DNA from: Candidatus Stoquefichus massiliensis AP9
GTDB taxonomy: Bacteria > Bacillota_I > Bacilli_A > Erysipelotrichales > Coprobacillaceae
Assembly: GCF_000455285.1 (NCBI RefSeq)
Contig: NZ_HG005285.1
Coordinates: forward strand, 315,286 to 348,570
Direction: 5' to 3'
Length of the DNA stretch: 33,285 bases
In this document: positions 7,455-17,011 of the stretch, in pieces
Numbering within the stretch: the first letter of the stretch is position 1
Layout: each line of letters begins with the position of its first letter
Made by a program: the position numbers and the translations under genes
The notes under the pieces: generated by a model
What the model was told of the DNA's origin: nothing
The model's database searches: none
What the model saw: the letters and a program-made list of their open reading frames with translations, nothing else

Positions 7455-9857
7455 TTATCTTATAACCACATTGACAATCTTATTCTTAACCACAATCACT
7501 TTGACGATATTTTTACCATCAGTATGCGTCTTCACATTATCTTGTGACAATGCTTCAGTTTTCACAACTTCGTCATCTTCATCCTTAGCAACGGTAATTT
7601 TAGCACGAAGTTTTCCATTCACTTGAACAGCCATTTCTACTGTTGTCTGTTCTAACATTTTTTCATTATATATTGGCCATGCTTCATAAGCAATTGTTCC
7701 CTCATGCTCTAACAAAGTCCACATTTCTTCACAAATATGTGGAGCAATACAGCTTAACATCTTGACTAAGTTTTCAGCATATGGACGATATAATGTTTTG
7801 GCTTTATAAGCTTCATTTACAAAAATCATCATTTGTGAAATAGCAGTATTAAATCCTAATGTTTCATAATCAGCAGTCACTTTTTTCACAGTAGCATGAT
7901 AAATATAATCTAATGAATGATCATTTTCATCAGTCAATTTATCTGATTCAATGATTAAACGATAAACACGATCCAGCCATTTTCTTGCTCCATCTACACC
8001 ACTTTCACTCCATGGTTTACTTGCTTCTAATGGTCCCATAAACATTTCATAAACACGTAATGTATCTGCACCATAAGCTTCAATAATATCATCAGGATTA
8101 ATAACATTTCCTTTTGATTTACTCATTTTTTCTCCATTACCACCTAAAATCATACCCTGATGGTATAACTTTTGGAATGGTTCTGGATGTGATACAAATC
8201 CTTTATCATATAAATAACGATTCCACATACGTGAATATAATAAATGTCCAACAGCATGTTCTGGTCCACCAACATACAAATCAACTGGTAACCAGTGATC
8301 TAATAACTTTCTATCAGCGATTTCTTTATCATTATGTGGATCAATATAACGCATATAATACCAACTGCTACCTGCACTTCCTGGCATTGTACTTGTTTCA
8401 CGTTTTCCGTGTTTTCCATCAACTTCTACATTTACCCAGTCAGTGGCTTTATCTAATGGTGAAGCTCCTGTTTTAGATGGTGAATAATCTTCTAATGGTG
8501 GTAAAATCAATGGTAATTGATCATCTGATAAGGCAACAGATGTTCCATCATCAAAATTAATTACAGGAATTGGTTCACCCCAGTATCTTTGACGAGCAAA
8601 GATCCATTCTCTCAAACGATAATTAACTTTTTGTTGACCACAATGATGGTCTTCTAACCATTTTGTCATAGCTGCAATGGCATCTTCTTTATTCATACCA
8701 TCTAAAAAATCAGAATTGATATGTAATCCATCTTGAGTCCATGCTTCCTTAGAAACATCTCCACCTTCCAAAACAGGAATAATATCAATACCAAATTTCT
8801 TTGCAAATTCATAATCTCTATCATCATGTGCAGGCACTGCCATAATTGCTCCAGTTCCATACCCTGCTAAAACATAATCAGAAATCCAAATAGGAATTTC
8901 TTTTTGATTGACAGGATTAATCGCATATGCTCCTGTAAATACCCCTGTCTTCTCTTTATTTAACTCTGTACGTTCTAATTCTGACTTTGTTGCACAAGCT
9001 TGTACATAGCCTTCAACCGCTTCTTTTTGTGAATCAGTTGTGATTTTAGCAACCAATTCATGTTCTGGTGCCAAAACACAATAAGTTGCTCCAAATAAAG
9101 TATCACAGCGTGTTGTAAAGACTGTAAACTTATCATCATGTCCTGATACTTTAAAGTCAACATGTGCACCAATAGATTTACCAATCCAGTTTCTTTGAAT
9201 TTCTTTTGTAGATTCAGGCCAGTCAATTTCTTCTAATCCCGCTAATAGTTTTTCAGCATAGGCAGGAATATCAATTACCCATTGTTTCATATTCTTTCTA
9301 ACAACTGGGAATCCACCACGTTCACTCTTCCCATCAATGATTTCATCATTAGCTAGAACAGTTCCCAACTCTTCACACCAGTTAACTGGAATATCTACAT
9401 TTTTAGCCAACCCATCTTGATATAATTGTTTGAAAATCCATTGTGTCCATTTATAATAATCTGGATCACATGTAGAAATACATTTATCCCAATCAAATGA
9501 GAATCCTAACATCTTTAATTGCTTTGTAAATGTTGCAATATTTTCTAAAGTGAATCCTTCAGGATGATTTCCTGTTTTGATTGCATATTGTTCAGCCGGT
9601 AAACCAAAAGCATCAAATCCCATAGGATGCAATACATTATATCCTTGCATTCTTTTCATTCTTGACATAATATCAGTGGCTGTATATCCCTCTGGATGTC
9701 CAACATGTAATCCTTGTCCTGATGGATATGGAAACATATCCAAAGCATAATATTTTGGTTTTGAAAAATCCCATACATCTGTATAGAAAACCTTATTTTC
9801 ATCCCAATACTTTTGCCACTTCTTTTCAATTTGTTTGTGATCAAACGGCATACTCAT
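7455..9857 (-). CDS. leuS: Leucyl-tRNA synthetase
   Basis: An 800-residue class I aminoacyl-tRNA synthetase charging tRNA-Leu. The HIGH motif appears as HVGH (51-54) and the KMSKS loop is intact (about 572-577). The editing domain ([13 protein letters not shown], then [18 protein letters not shown]) and C-terminal anticodon-binding region are complete; length is normal for the bacterial type. The open frame starts MSMPFDHK; a strong AAAGGAGG sits only two bases before the first ATG, so the second ATG (9851) is better spaced. It is transcribed alone behind a leucine T-box leader and has its own terminator. Confidence 0.98.
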   Translation of the reverse strand: MSMPFDHKQIEKKWQKYWDENKVFYTDVWDFSKPKYYALDMFPYPSGQGLHVGHPEGYTATDIMSRMKRMQGYNVLHPMGFDAFGLPAEQYAIKTGNHPEGFTLENIATFTKQLKMLGFSFDWDKCISTCDPDYYKWTQWIFKQLYQDGLAKNVDIPVNWCEELGTVLANDEIIDGKSERGGFPVVRKNMKQWVIDIPAYAEKLLAGLEEIDWPESTKEIQRNWIGKSIGAHVDFKVSGHDDKFTVFTTRCDTLFGATYCVLAPEHELVAKITTDSQKEAVEGYVQACATKSELERTELNKEKTGVFTGAYAINPVNQKEIPIWISDYVLAGYGTGAIMAVPAHDDRDYEFAKKFGIDIIPVLEGGDVSKEAWTQDGLHINSDFLDGMNKEDAIAAMTKWLEDHHCGQQKVNYRLREWIFARQRYWGEPIPVINFDDGTSVALSDDQLPLILPPLEDYSPSKTGASPLDKATDWVNVEVDGKHGKRETSTMPGSAGSSWYYMRYIDPHNDKEIADRKLLDHWLPVDLYVGGPEHAVGHLLYSRMWNRYLYDKGFVSHPEPFQKLYHQGMILGGNGEKMSKSKGNVINPDDIIEAYGADTLRVYEMFMGPLEASKPWSESGVDGARKWLDRVYRLIIESDKLTDENDHSLDYIYHATVKKVTADYETLGFNTAISQMMIFVNEAYKAKTLYRPYAENLVKMLSCIAPHICEEMWTLLEHEGTIAYEAWPIYNEKMLEQTTVEMAVQVNGKLRAKITVAKDEDDEVVKTEALSQDNVKTHTDGKNIVKVIVVKNKIVNVVIR

Positions 9858-9875
9858 TTCCTCCTTTAAAATATA

Positions 9876-10091
9876 AAAAGTCGTCCATCTAAGGACGACT
9901 TTATCGCGTTACCACCTTAGTTCATGTATTTACATGCCCTCAACACCTTAACGCAGTGATACGATCAAAACTACTCATTTCATTTTGACATCTCCAAGGC
10001 GAGTTCATTGCATCCTCTACTTGTTTTCACCACCCACAAGTTCTCTACAAGATTCCTAACAACTACTATTCCTCTTCATTGATTTTACATA
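9876..10091 (-). promoter_or_regulatory. Leucine-specific T-box leader of leuS
   Basis: The untranslated leader has the conserved T-box core AGGTGGTAACGCG (complement of 9905-9917), where the uncharged tRNA 3' end pairs. It is followed by a strong terminator, AAGTCGTCC/GGACGACTT (9878-9886 and 9893-9901) with a T-run. Upstream, the distal stem-I signature GGTGGTGAAAAC and a specifier segment TGAACTCGCC are seen. The specifier reads CTC, a Leu codon (10001-10003), matching the gene. Uncharged tRNA-Leu should stabilise the antiterminator and allow leuS expression. Confidence 0.93.
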
Positions 10092-10097
10092 CACATC

Positions 10098-10125
10098 ATT
10101 ATATCATATGTTTTTTGAATTTCAA
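10098..10125 (-). promoter_or_regulatory. leuS promoter
   Basis: -35 TTGAAA (10125-10120), 16-bp spacer, -10 TATAAT (10103-10098) on the minus strand, placing the start at about 10091, the beginning of the T-box leader. Confidence 0.8.
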
Positions 10126-10169
10126 CCGATTTCTTTTGAATTATGTGATGAAAATGGATAGAAATTCTT

Positions 10170-12026
10170 TTATTCCTTTAAATGCATAACAGTATTCATC
10201 TTCAATACATAAAAGAGTGGTGGTAACTGACTTATAAAAACCAGACCATAAGAAAGACCATAAACAATCAGTAAGATCTGATAATTAAACGCAAAAGAAA
10301 ATGTATCATTCAATAACAGTTCCTGTACAAACTGATTCACAAGATGAATTATTTGCCAATATAAAAGTGTACACATCAGTTGTGAAAATAAAATAATTTC
10401 TAATGATTCATACAAAACAATTCTCAATAAATCAAAAGAATTCGCTCCAAAACATTTCATAATCGCTAAATCTTTTTTCTTTTGAACAACGTTCAAAAAC
10501 ATGACTTCTCCTATTAAAAACAACGACGAAAGAATTGCAAGTATGGAAAAAACAATCAAAACAATTCTCACTTGTTTCATTGTATCTGTAACATTCTTTG
10601 AAGTTGAGGCTCCTACTTCTATAAATTTATATTCAGGTAAATCTTTTTTTAATTGTGCAATGATATCACTTCTTTGATATTCTGGTTGAATATAAACTAA
10701 ACCTAAAGTCTTTTTAACTTGGTTTTCATCATATTGATAGATATCCTTTAATAAATGGATATAAGCATTTTCTTTTTGATAAAGGGTATCCAGAGTTGTT
10801 GATTGATCAGTAATTCCAACAATTTTTAAAGTTACTGGCTTGACTTGATTATCGTGCTGATACCATGAATAAACTGTTTGTCCAATTAATGACGAGAGAT
10901 CTTCCTTCTGCCACAAATGTTTAGCAGTTGATAATGATAAAAGAATATCTTGATCATCCTCAGGATAGTTTCCATATTTTAATTGCATATTCAGATATGG
11001 TGAAGCATCATCCCCAATAAATAGAACTTGTGATTCTTGATAACGTTCTAAGTGAAAACTGATACCGAGATTCTCATAATCATCTAAAAAAAGCTGAACC
11101 CTTGAAATGGATTCATAGGTTTTCAGTTGATTATAAGTTTGTTGTGAAATAGATTGCTTCGATTGATTTTGGAAACTGATACTTGAAGCAGGAACAAGTG
11201 AGTAAATATAATCTTGAATTTGTTTTTCCAATCCTTGACTCATTGTCAGTGTTAAAACAATACATAAAAAGGATAGAGTTAAACCAAAGATGAGTTGTAG
11301 AGAACGTGATTTATGTGACAACAATGACATAAAGGAAAGAGAAAGTTTAGAAAATGGAAGATGATAGGGTTTCTTTGATATTTTTTCTATTTTTTGGCAT
11401 TCATGTATAATTTGATGTCCTGTTATTTGTCCGTCTGTTATTGTATAGATTTCATCACAATATTGTTGTACTAACTCATGATTATGTGATACTAAAATCA
11501 CAAGACGATATTGTGATTCTTCTTTAAGCAGTTTCATAACCTCAACAGCATGTTCCGAATCTAATGAACCTGTTGGTTCATCACATAATAAAATATCAGC
11601 TTGCTGATATTGAGATCTCAAATAAGCAATTCTTTGTCTTTGTCCATGTGAAAGAGAAGGCATATTCAGTTCCTTGAATTCTTCAATATTAAGACGTATT
11701 TCGGTATTTGAAAGTTTTTGAAAATAGTGTGATAAACGTATATTCTGATGAACAGTCAACCATTGAATTAAGTGAAAATTCTGAAATATAAAACTCACAT
11801 GTTTTCTGCGATAGTTTGATAAATGACGTTTGACATATTTTCCATTAAAGATAATATTACCTTGAAAATCACGATCTATACCACCAATAATATGTAATAA
11901 TGTACTCTTCCCACAACCAGATGCTCCAACAATTCCCATCATTCCACAATCAGGCATTTCTAAACATATATCATCCAGCACCTTCTGATATTGATAACGC
12001 TTGGATATATGTGATAATTTCAACAT
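10170..12026 (-). CDS. ABC exporter with fused ATPase and MacB/FtsX-type permease (second gene)
   Basis: A 618-residue fusion. Residues 1-215 are an ABC ATPase with Walker A GASGCGKST (34-42), a variant signature LSHGQ, Walker B ILLCDEPTGSLD and the H-loop SHNHE. The remainder is a MacB/FtsX-type permease: a membrane helix (about 240-262), a large extracytoplasmic domain and three C-terminal helices. Such transporters drive mechanotransmission or export of peptides and lipids rather than uptake. Its ATG is two bases from the stop of the paralogous gene upstream, so the two are co-translated and may form a heterodimer. The substrate is unknown; no bacteriocin or two-component genes are adjacent. 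Confidence 0.88.
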   Translation of the reverse strand: MLKLSHISKRYQYQKVLDDICLEMPDCGMMGIVGASGCGKSTLLHIIGGIDRDFQGNIIFNGKYVKRHLSNYRRKHVSFIFQNFHLIQWLTVHQNIRLSHYFQKLSNTEIRLNIEEFKELNMPSLSHGQRQRIAYLRSQYQQADILLCDEPTGSLDSEHAVEVMKLLKEESQYRLVILVSHNHELVQQYCDEIYTITDGQITGHQIIHECQKIEKISKKPYHLPFSKLSLSFMSLLSHKSRSLQLIFGLTLSFLCIVLTLTMSQGLEKQIQDYIYSLVPASSISFQNQSKQSISQQTYNQLKTYESISRVQLFLDDYENLGISFHLERYQESQVLFIGDDASPYLNMQLKYGNYPEDDQDILLSLSTAKHLWQKEDLSSLIGQTVYSWYQHDNQVKPVTLKIVGITDQSTTLDTLYQKENAYIHLLKDIYQYDENQVKKTLGLVYIQPEYQRSDIIAQLKKDLPEYKFIEVGASTSKNVTDTMKQVRIVLIVFSILAILSSLFLIGEVMFLNVVQKKKDLAIMKCFGANSFDLLRIVLYESLEIILFSQLMCTLLYWQIIHLVNQFVQELLLNDTFSFAFNYQILLIVYGLSYGLVFISQLPPLFYVLKMNTVMHLKE

Positions 12027-12028
12027 AA

Positions 12029-13810
12029 CTATTCCTCCCTTAAAACATCAATCATATCTGTTTTCATCATCCTTTTCATTGGAACAAGACTTCCTATCAT
12101 TGTCATGAACATATAAACAATAATCAGAAAAATATATAAATCAAATGGTGTCACAATGATTTTCTTTAAAACCAACCGTATATGAATATGCTGAGCAATC
12201 CGATAAACATCATTGACATAAAAATAAACAAGCATTGATAATAAACATCCCCCTAATCCCATCATCATTCCCATAAATAAAGCTTCCATAAATGATAAAA
12301 AGAATAATCTTTTTTTACTCATCCCAAGTGACAGTAAGTAAGCAACATCATGTTTTCGCTCTAAATAAATAATTGATTCAACAATTGCAATCAAAAGTAA
12401 AGAAATCACAAAACTCACTCCTATAAAAATATATGCAATGAATCTTGCTAAAGTCAGAATAGACTGATAATTCTCTACCCTTTCAATCACATCACTATAA
12501 ACATTGTATTCTTTAGATAACTGTTCATATAATTCTCTTGCTTTCTTTGTTTTGGCTTCAATTTCTAAAACATGACTGTTAGTAAAGTTTTGTAATGATT
12601 CTCCAAAAGAAGAGAAACAATAAATATCTTCACTATCAAAAAAACTATCTGCAATGACACCCACAATTTTCATATCAAAGACTTGCTGCTGATAGGTAAA
12701 CTGAATTATTTCTTTGGATTTAATGGATTGATACAAGGAATGTGAAACTAGAATCTCATAGGCTGATTGTGGTAATCTTCCCTGCTGTAAAGGGATATGA
12801 TTGGTTTGCTGGGGTAAATAATGAACCATGCATGATAACGATTGTGAATCATTTGTAAGTGATAATTGTTCTAAATAGGATGCATATTGGACATAGTGAA
12901 TGAAAGTATTGTTTATAAATTCTTGAAAGGCTGTTCCATCTCTTTTTTCAATTGTCATCGTATTGGCATGCACGGATTGCCATTCACTTTCTTCAATAGC
13001 CTCAAAAACGCCATTCATAGCTGTGACAATGCAAAAGAAAGAGACAATCACAATCCACTGAAACAAAAAAAGAAACACGAGTTTGTTTCTTTGATGTAGT
13101 AATTGTTTGATTGGATAATGGATTAATGAGGAATGATGGTATTTTTGATGATGAATAGGAAGTGATTTTTTCTTTTTCATCCGTCCTTTTAATTGTCCAT
13201 TTTGCAATGTTAAAACATGTTCACAATACTGATTGAGTAAATCTAAGTCGTGTGAAACGACAATAACTAATGAATTTTGTGATAGTTTTTGAAGTTGCTC
13301 CATTACAACATGTGCCTGTGAAGAATGAAGAGCTCCAGTTGGTTCATCAGCTAGAATTATAGATGATTGTTTTAATAGAGCTTTTGCTATAGAGGCTCTT
13401 TTTAATTGACCACCTGATAATTGAGTTGGATATCTTGATAACAGTGAATCTATTTCTAATTGAGACGTTATTTTCTTTAATTGATTCATATCATAAAATA
13501 CATGACTGACCTGACAGGGCAATATAATGTTTTCCTTTAATGTCAAAGCTGAAATCATATCTTTGCTCTGCATCATATAAGAGATATTCTGACGTATAAA
13601 AGCTGGTCTATCTACGATGATTTCTCCATTATAAAAAATATCTCCCTGATAGTCTTTATCCAGCATTCCAATGACATAAAGCAGCGTACTTTTTCCACAC
13701 CCACTTTCTCCCTGTATACCAATCATTCCTGTATCAGGAAAAACGATAGATATATCATCAAGAATGATACGATCTTGAAATTTTTTTGAAATATGTTTTA
13801 ACTCTAACAT
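12029..13810 (-). CDS. ABC exporter with fused ATPase and MacB/FtsX-type permease (first gene)
   Basis: A 593-residue paralogue of the downstream gene with the same order: N-terminal ABC ATPase with Walker A GESGCGKST, canonical LSGGQ signature, Walker B IILADEPTGALH and H-loop SHDLD; then a membrane helix (about 245-268), an extracytoplasmic region and three C-terminal helices. The open frame extends to 13840, but AAGGAGGAG precedes ATG 13810, giving MLELKHISKKF, which aligns with the paralogue's start. The canonical signature here against LSHGQ in the partner suggests an asymmetric ATPase pair. The promoter region is shared with the divergent radical SAM gene. Confidence 0.88.
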   Translation of the reverse strand: MLELKHISKKFQDRIILDDISIVFPDTGMIGIQGESGCGKSTLLYVIGMLDKDYQGDIFYNGEIIVDRPAFIRQNISYMMQSKDMISALTLKENIILPCQVSHVFYDMNQLKKITSQLEIDSLLSRYPTQLSGGQLKRASIAKALLKQSSIILADEPTGALHSSQAHVVMEQLQKLSQNSLVIVVSHDLDLLNQYCEHVLTLQNGQLKGRMKKKKSLPIHHQKYHHSSLIHYPIKQLLHQRNKLVFLFLFQWIVIVSFFCIVTAMNGVFEAIEESEWQSVHANTMTIEKRDGTAFQEFINNTFIHYVQYASYLEQLSLTNDSQSLSCMVHYLPQQTNHIPLQQGRLPQSAYEILVSHSLYQSIKSKEIIQFTYQQQVFDMKIVGVIADSFFDSEDIYCFSSFGESLQNFTNSHVLEIEAKTKKARELYEQLSKEYNVYSDVIERVENYQSILTLARFIAYIFIGVSFVISLLLIAIVESIIYLERKHDVAYLLSLGMSKKRLFFLSFMEALFMGMMMGLGGCLLSMLVYFYVNDVYRIAQHIHIRLVLKKIIVTPFDLYIFLIIVYMFMTMIGSLVPMKRMMKTDMIDVLREE

Positions 13811-13827
13811 TGTCTCCTCCTTTATGT

Positions 13828-13848
13828 TATAATCACACATGGTGATTA
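13828..13848. promoter_or_regulatory. Extended -10 promoter overlapping an inverted repeat in a divergent region
   Basis: On the plus strand TGTTATAAT provides an extended -10 (TATAAT 13828-13833) for the radical SAM gene. Overlapping it is the perfect repeat TAATCAC-ACATG-GTGATTA (13830-13848). The right arm also contains the GGTGAT ribosome binding site of the radical SAM gene, so the symmetry may serve as an operator or be partly incidental. Confidence 0.5.
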
Positions 13849-13850
13849 AA

Positions 13851-14783
13851 ATGAATCAATTTCCTTATACATTCGATAACAAGCGTTATCATACTTATAA
13901 TTACTTTTTAAAAAATAAATATCAGAAAAAAATCGCAAAAGTTTCTTTAAATGCAGGATTTACCTGTCCTAATCGAGATGGTACCAGTGGTTTTGGTGGA
14001 TGTATATTCTGTTCCGATAAAGGATCTGGAGATTTTGCAGGAAATGTTTATGATTCTTTGCAAAAACAATTTGCTGATGTTTCTTCCATCATGCGTCAAA
14101 AGTGGCCTGATTGTCAGTTTATTGCGTATTTTCAGGCCAATACAAACACTTATGGTTCTGTTGAACGATTAAAACAAACATTTGAACCTTTTATTCACTA
14201 TCCAGATGTTGTGGGTATTGCGATTGCAACAAGACCCGATTGTTTAAGTGAAGAGATTTGTGATTATCTTTATGAATTATCACAAAAATGTGACTTATAT
14301 ATAGAATTAGGATTACAAACCATTCATGATCAAACTGCTCAATTCATCAATCGTGGGCATGATTATCAGACCTTTCTAGATGGCTTATCACGTTTAAGAC
14401 AAAGAAACATTGATGTATGTGTCCATATTATTAATGGTTTGCCTTATGAAACACATGAAATGATGATGGAAACTGCCAAAACTGTTGGTCAGTTAGATAT
14501 TCAGGGATTAAAAATTCATAATCTCTTTATGTTAAAAAATACGGTTCTTCATCATATCTATCAAAAAGAGCCATTTCCTATACTTTCTAGAGATGAATAT
14601 ATTCAATTGGTTGTCAAACAGTTAGCATATATTCCAGACAATGTTATCATTGAACGGTTAACTGGTGATGCTCCATTGCACGATCTTGTTGAACCTTTAT
14701 GGTCCATTAAAAAAGTAACTATCTTAAATGATATTGATAAACTGATGAAAGAAAAAGACATCTACCAAGGATGTCTCTTATAA
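13851..14783 (+). CDS. Radical SAM protein, YhcC/YtqA type (TIGR01212 family)
   Basis: About 310 residues. The cluster-binding Cys residues lie in GFTCPNRDGTSGFGGCIFC, the non-standard spacing typical of the YhcC family rather than CX3CX2C. YIELGLQTIHD, RGHDYQTFLDGLSRLR and HIINGLPYETHEMM follow as expected for the radical SAM barrel. The family's substrate is not firmly known to me; a tRNA or translation role has been proposed for relatives. The open frame extends to ATG 13839, but GGTGAT at 13842-13847 points to ATG 13851. The leader is only about ten bases long. The 3' end of the gene contains a second hairpin (AGACATC/GATGTCT). Confidence 0.88.
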   Translation: MNQFPYTFDNKRYHTYNYFLKNKYQKKIAKVSLNAGFTCPNRDGTSGFGGCIFCSDKGSGDFAGNVYDSLQKQFADVSSIMRQKWPDCQFIAYFQANTNTYGSVERLKQTFEPFIHYPDVVGIAIATRPDCLSEEICDYLYELSQKCDLYIELGLQTIHDQTAQFINRGHDYQTFLDGLSRLRQRNIDVCVHIINGLPYETHEMMMETAKTVGQLDIQGLKIHNLFMLKNTVLHHIYQKEPFPILSRDEYIQLVVKQLAYIPDNVIIERLTGDAPLHDLVEPLWSIKKVTILNDIDKLMKEKDIYQGCLL

Positions 14784-14784
14784 G

Positions 14785-14808
14785 AAAAAGATCCTTTCGG
14801 ATCTTTTT
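14785..14808. terminator. Bidirectional terminator between the radical SAM gene and hpf
   Basis: AAAAAGATCC (14785-14794) pairs perfectly with GGATCTTTTT (14799-14808) around TTTC. The A and T runs make it work on both strands; the hpf stop codon overlaps its edge. Confidence 0.9.
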
Positions 14809-15338
14809 TATTCTGTTTCAATTAAACCGTAATCTCCATCATGTCTCTTATAAACAACACTGATAAGATTTGTTTCAGTATCCTTATAAACAAAGAATGA
14901 ATGTCCAATTAATTCCATTTGCATAATAGCTTCTTCCATATCCATAGGTTTTGGACTAATTGTCTTTGTTTTAACGATAACATCTTCCTCTTCGTTTTCT
15001 AATGGTTCAATAGAAGATACGTTGAATGCGAGTTTATTATCTTTAGATTTTCTACTCAATCTCGTTTTGTACTTTCTAATTTGCCCTTCTAACTTGTCAA
15101 TGACTAGATCAATTGCATTATAAAGATCTTCATCAATGACTTCTGCTCTTAATAATACATATTCTGTTGGAATAGTCACTTCGATTTTTTGACCAACTGG
15201 ATAAGTTCTGATTAAAACTTTTGCTTCAACATTGTCGCTCATGATAAAATACTTATCTAACATGTTTAGCTTTTTATTGACTTTTGTTTCAATCCCTTCA
15301 GTTAGTTCAATATTTTTTCCTCTAATAATGACTTTCAT
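14808..15338 (-). CDS. hpf: Ribosome hibernation promoting factor, long form
   Basis: A 176-residue protein that binds the 30S subunit and, in its long form, dimerises ribosomes into inactive 100S particles. Residues 1-100 form the conserved beta-alpha-beta-beta-beta-alpha domain (MKVIIRGKNIELTEGI through KLEGQIRKYKTRLSRK); residues 120-176 are the C-terminal dimerisation domain (KPMDMEEAIMQMELIGHSFFV). The frame extends to 15404, but AAAGGAGG precedes ATG 15338, the family's usual start. A TATAAT element lies about 15361-15366 upstream. Single gene with a terminator at its end. Confidence 0.96.
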   Translation of the reverse strand: MKVIIRGKNIELTEGIETKVNKKLNMLDKYFIMSDNVEAKVLIRTYPVGQKIEVTIPTEYVLLRAEVIDEDLYNAIDLVIDKLEGQIRKYKTRLSRKSKDNKLAFNVSSIEPLENEEEDVIVKTKTISPKPMDMEEAIMQMELIGHSFFVYKDTETNLISVVYKRHDGDYGLIETE

Positions 15339-15410
15339 AAATATTCCTCCTTTGATAATTATATTATACAATAATTTTAAATAAATTACACTCCTTAGAC
15401 ACAAAAAAGT

Positions 15411-15432
15411 GAAAAAGCTCCCATAGGAGCTT
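15411..15432 (-). terminator. Terminator of metK
   Basis: AAGCTCC (15415-15421) pairs with GGAGCTT (15426-15432), with a T-run on the minus strand. It overlaps the metK stop codon. Confidence 0.85.
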
Positions 15433-16573
15433 ACAAATATTTTTTTAAATCTTCTGTTTTATCTAAATTCTCCCATGGTAAATTCAAATCACCTCTACCA
15501 AAGTGTCCATAAACGGCTGTATTTAAATAAATTGGTCTTAATAATTGTAGTGTATCAATAATACCTTGAGGTGTTAATTGAAACTCTGTTTTAATAGCAT
15601 GTAAGATCGTATCTTTGGAAATCTTTTCTGTATCATATGTTTCAATATAAACGCTTGTTGGCTCTTTCACACCAATAGCATAAGACAACTGAATTTCAAT
15701 ACGATCACAAAGTCCAGCAGCCACAATGTTTTTAGCCATATATCTTGCCATATAGGCAGCACTTCTATCAACCTTTGATGGATCTTTACCAGAAAAAGCA
15801 CCACCACCATGACGAGCTGTTCCACCATATGTATCAACAATAATTTTACGTCCTGTCAGTCCTGTATCACCATGTGGACCACCAATTACAAAACGTCCTG
15901 TTGGATTGATATAAACTTTATAATCAGTATTCATATCATATTTTTTCACAACATCTTTCATAATAACATTTTGAATATAATCTTTAAATAAACGTTCATC
16001 AAAATCATCATCGTGCTGAATTGACATTAAGATTGTATCAATACGTGGATTTTGCATATCTGAATAATCAATTGTCACCTGTGATTTCATATCAGGACGG
16101 GCCCATTTAAATTCACCAGCATGTCTTTTTTCAGTTGCATAACGCACCAGATGATGAGCAATAGAAACAGGTAATGGCATATAGCCTTCTGTTTCATTAC
16201 AAGCATAACCAAACATAATGCCCTGATCTCCAGCTCCACCAACTTCGACATTTGTTCCTAAAGCAATATCTACTGATTGAGTATCCATCACAACCTCAAT
16301 CTGACAATGATCAGCATCAATTCCTAGTTCATCACTTGTATACCCAATTTTTCTTAAAACACCTCTCGCAATACTTTCATAATCAACTTTCGCATTGGTT
16401 GTGATTTCTCCACCAATAACTAATAGATTTGTTGTTGTAAAACATTCACAGGCAACTCTTGAATAAGGATCCTGTGCTAAACATGCGTCTAAAATTGCAT
16501 CACTAATTTGATCACAGACTTTGTCTGGATGTCCTTCTGAAACAGATTCAGATGTAAATAAAATCTTTTCCAT
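15431..16573 (-). CDS. metK: S-adenosylmethionine synthetase
   Basis: A 380-residue enzyme making S-adenosylmethionine from ATP and methionine. ESVSEGHPDKVCDQISDA, GDQGIMFGYA, and the P-loop-like GGAFSGKDPSKVDRSAAY are all intact; length is normal. The frame extends to 16594, but ATG 16573 follows GGAGG at good distance and gives the usual MEKILFTSESV start. Transcription passes through a SAM-I riboswitch (16596-16725), so the product's own end product represses it. Confidence 0.98.
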   Translation of the reverse strand: MEKILFTSESVSEGHPDKVCDQISDAILDACLAQDPYSRVACECFTTTNLLVIGGEITTNAKVDYESIARGVLRKIGYTSDELGIDADHCQIEVVMDTQSVDIALGTNVEVGGAGDQGIMFGYACNETEGYMPLPVSIAHHLVRYATEKRHAGEFKWARPDMKSQVTIDYSDMQNPRIDTILMSIQHDDDFDERLFKDYIQNVIMKDVVKKYDMNTDYKVYINPTGRFVIGGPHGDTGLTGRKIIVDTYGGTARHGGGAFSGKDPSKVDRSAAYMARYMAKNIVAAGLCDRIEIQLSYAIGVKEPTSVYIETYDTEKISKDTILHAIKTEFQLTPQGIIDTLQLLRPIYLNTAVYGHFGRGDLNLPWENLDKTEDLKKYL

Positions 16574-16595
16574 TTTTCTTTCCTCCCAATTCAAT

Positions 16596-16725
16596 AAAAA
16601 AAGCTTTCAAGAGGAAAGCTTTGTGCTTCCTCTTATTGTTCAAGTAAACTTGCTAGGTAAGGCACCTTCTTTAAAAAGGGTTGCCACCACTTCATTGATC
16701 CTCATCTCGTGGTTCTTAATAAGAG
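16596..16725 (-). promoter_or_regulatory. SAM-I (S-box) riboswitch with intrinsic terminator, metK leader
   Basis: On the minus strand P1 is CTCTTATT...AATAAGAG (16725-16718 with 16637-16630). Inside are AAGAACCAC/GTGG (P2), the GGCAACC...GGTGCC P3 core and a CAAGT/CTTG P4. Downstream, AAAGCTTTC/GAAAGCTTT plus a T-run (16596-16622) is the terminator. The 3' P1 strand and following AAGAGGAAGC can pair with GCTTTCCTCTT of the terminator, giving the expected antiterminator switch. P2b looks unusually short (GAT-GAGG-ATC), with GAGG free for the pseudoknot with CCTT. Confidence 0.9.
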
Positions 16726-16732
16726 CTTTCTA

Positions 16733-16858
16733 TTATTGATATAATTTTGTTAGTTCTTCATGACTTAGAGATGTCATGGCTTCAATGAGTTCCATTTCTA
16801 ATCCTAAATCATAAAGAATCGCAGCGATTTTTAACTGCTCTTGCTTTCTTGTATTCAT
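16733..16858 (-). CDS. Small protein of 41 aa directly upstream of the SAM riboswitch
   Basis: A short gene with ATG at 16858, GGTGAT five bases upstream, and TAA at 16733-16735, seven bases before the first base of riboswitch P1. The product is predicted to be mostly helical: a basic N-terminus (MNTRKQEQLKIAAILYDLGL) then an acidic amphipathic half (EMELIEAMTSLSHEELTKLYQ). It has no signal peptide or membrane segment. I do not recognise a family; the pattern resembles a small helix-turn-helix or adaptor. Because no promoter separates it clearly from the riboswitch, it may share the metK transcript. Codon use is like its neighbours. Confidence 0.6.
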   Translation of the reverse strand: MNTRKQEQLKIAAILYDLGLEMELIEAMTSLSHEELTKLYQ

Positions 16859-17011
16859 AGTATCACCACTATTAGTTTATCCCAATCAAATGACATTATT
16901 CTACAAATCAAGACTTTCTCAATTATATGCTACTGATATCTATAAATCAAGAGATATTTTCGCATATTAAGATTATAACACATATTTTTTGATATTTTTC
17001 TCAAATTTGTC

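Noticed and set aside
8114-9844. Frames inside leuS on either strand (8114-8476, 8975-9226, 9656-9844)
   Set aside because: Shadows of an intact, conserved gene.
16521-16739. Plus-strand frame across the metK start and riboswitch
   Set aside because: It runs antisense through the riboswitch and terminator; no ribosome binding site and no protein-like features.
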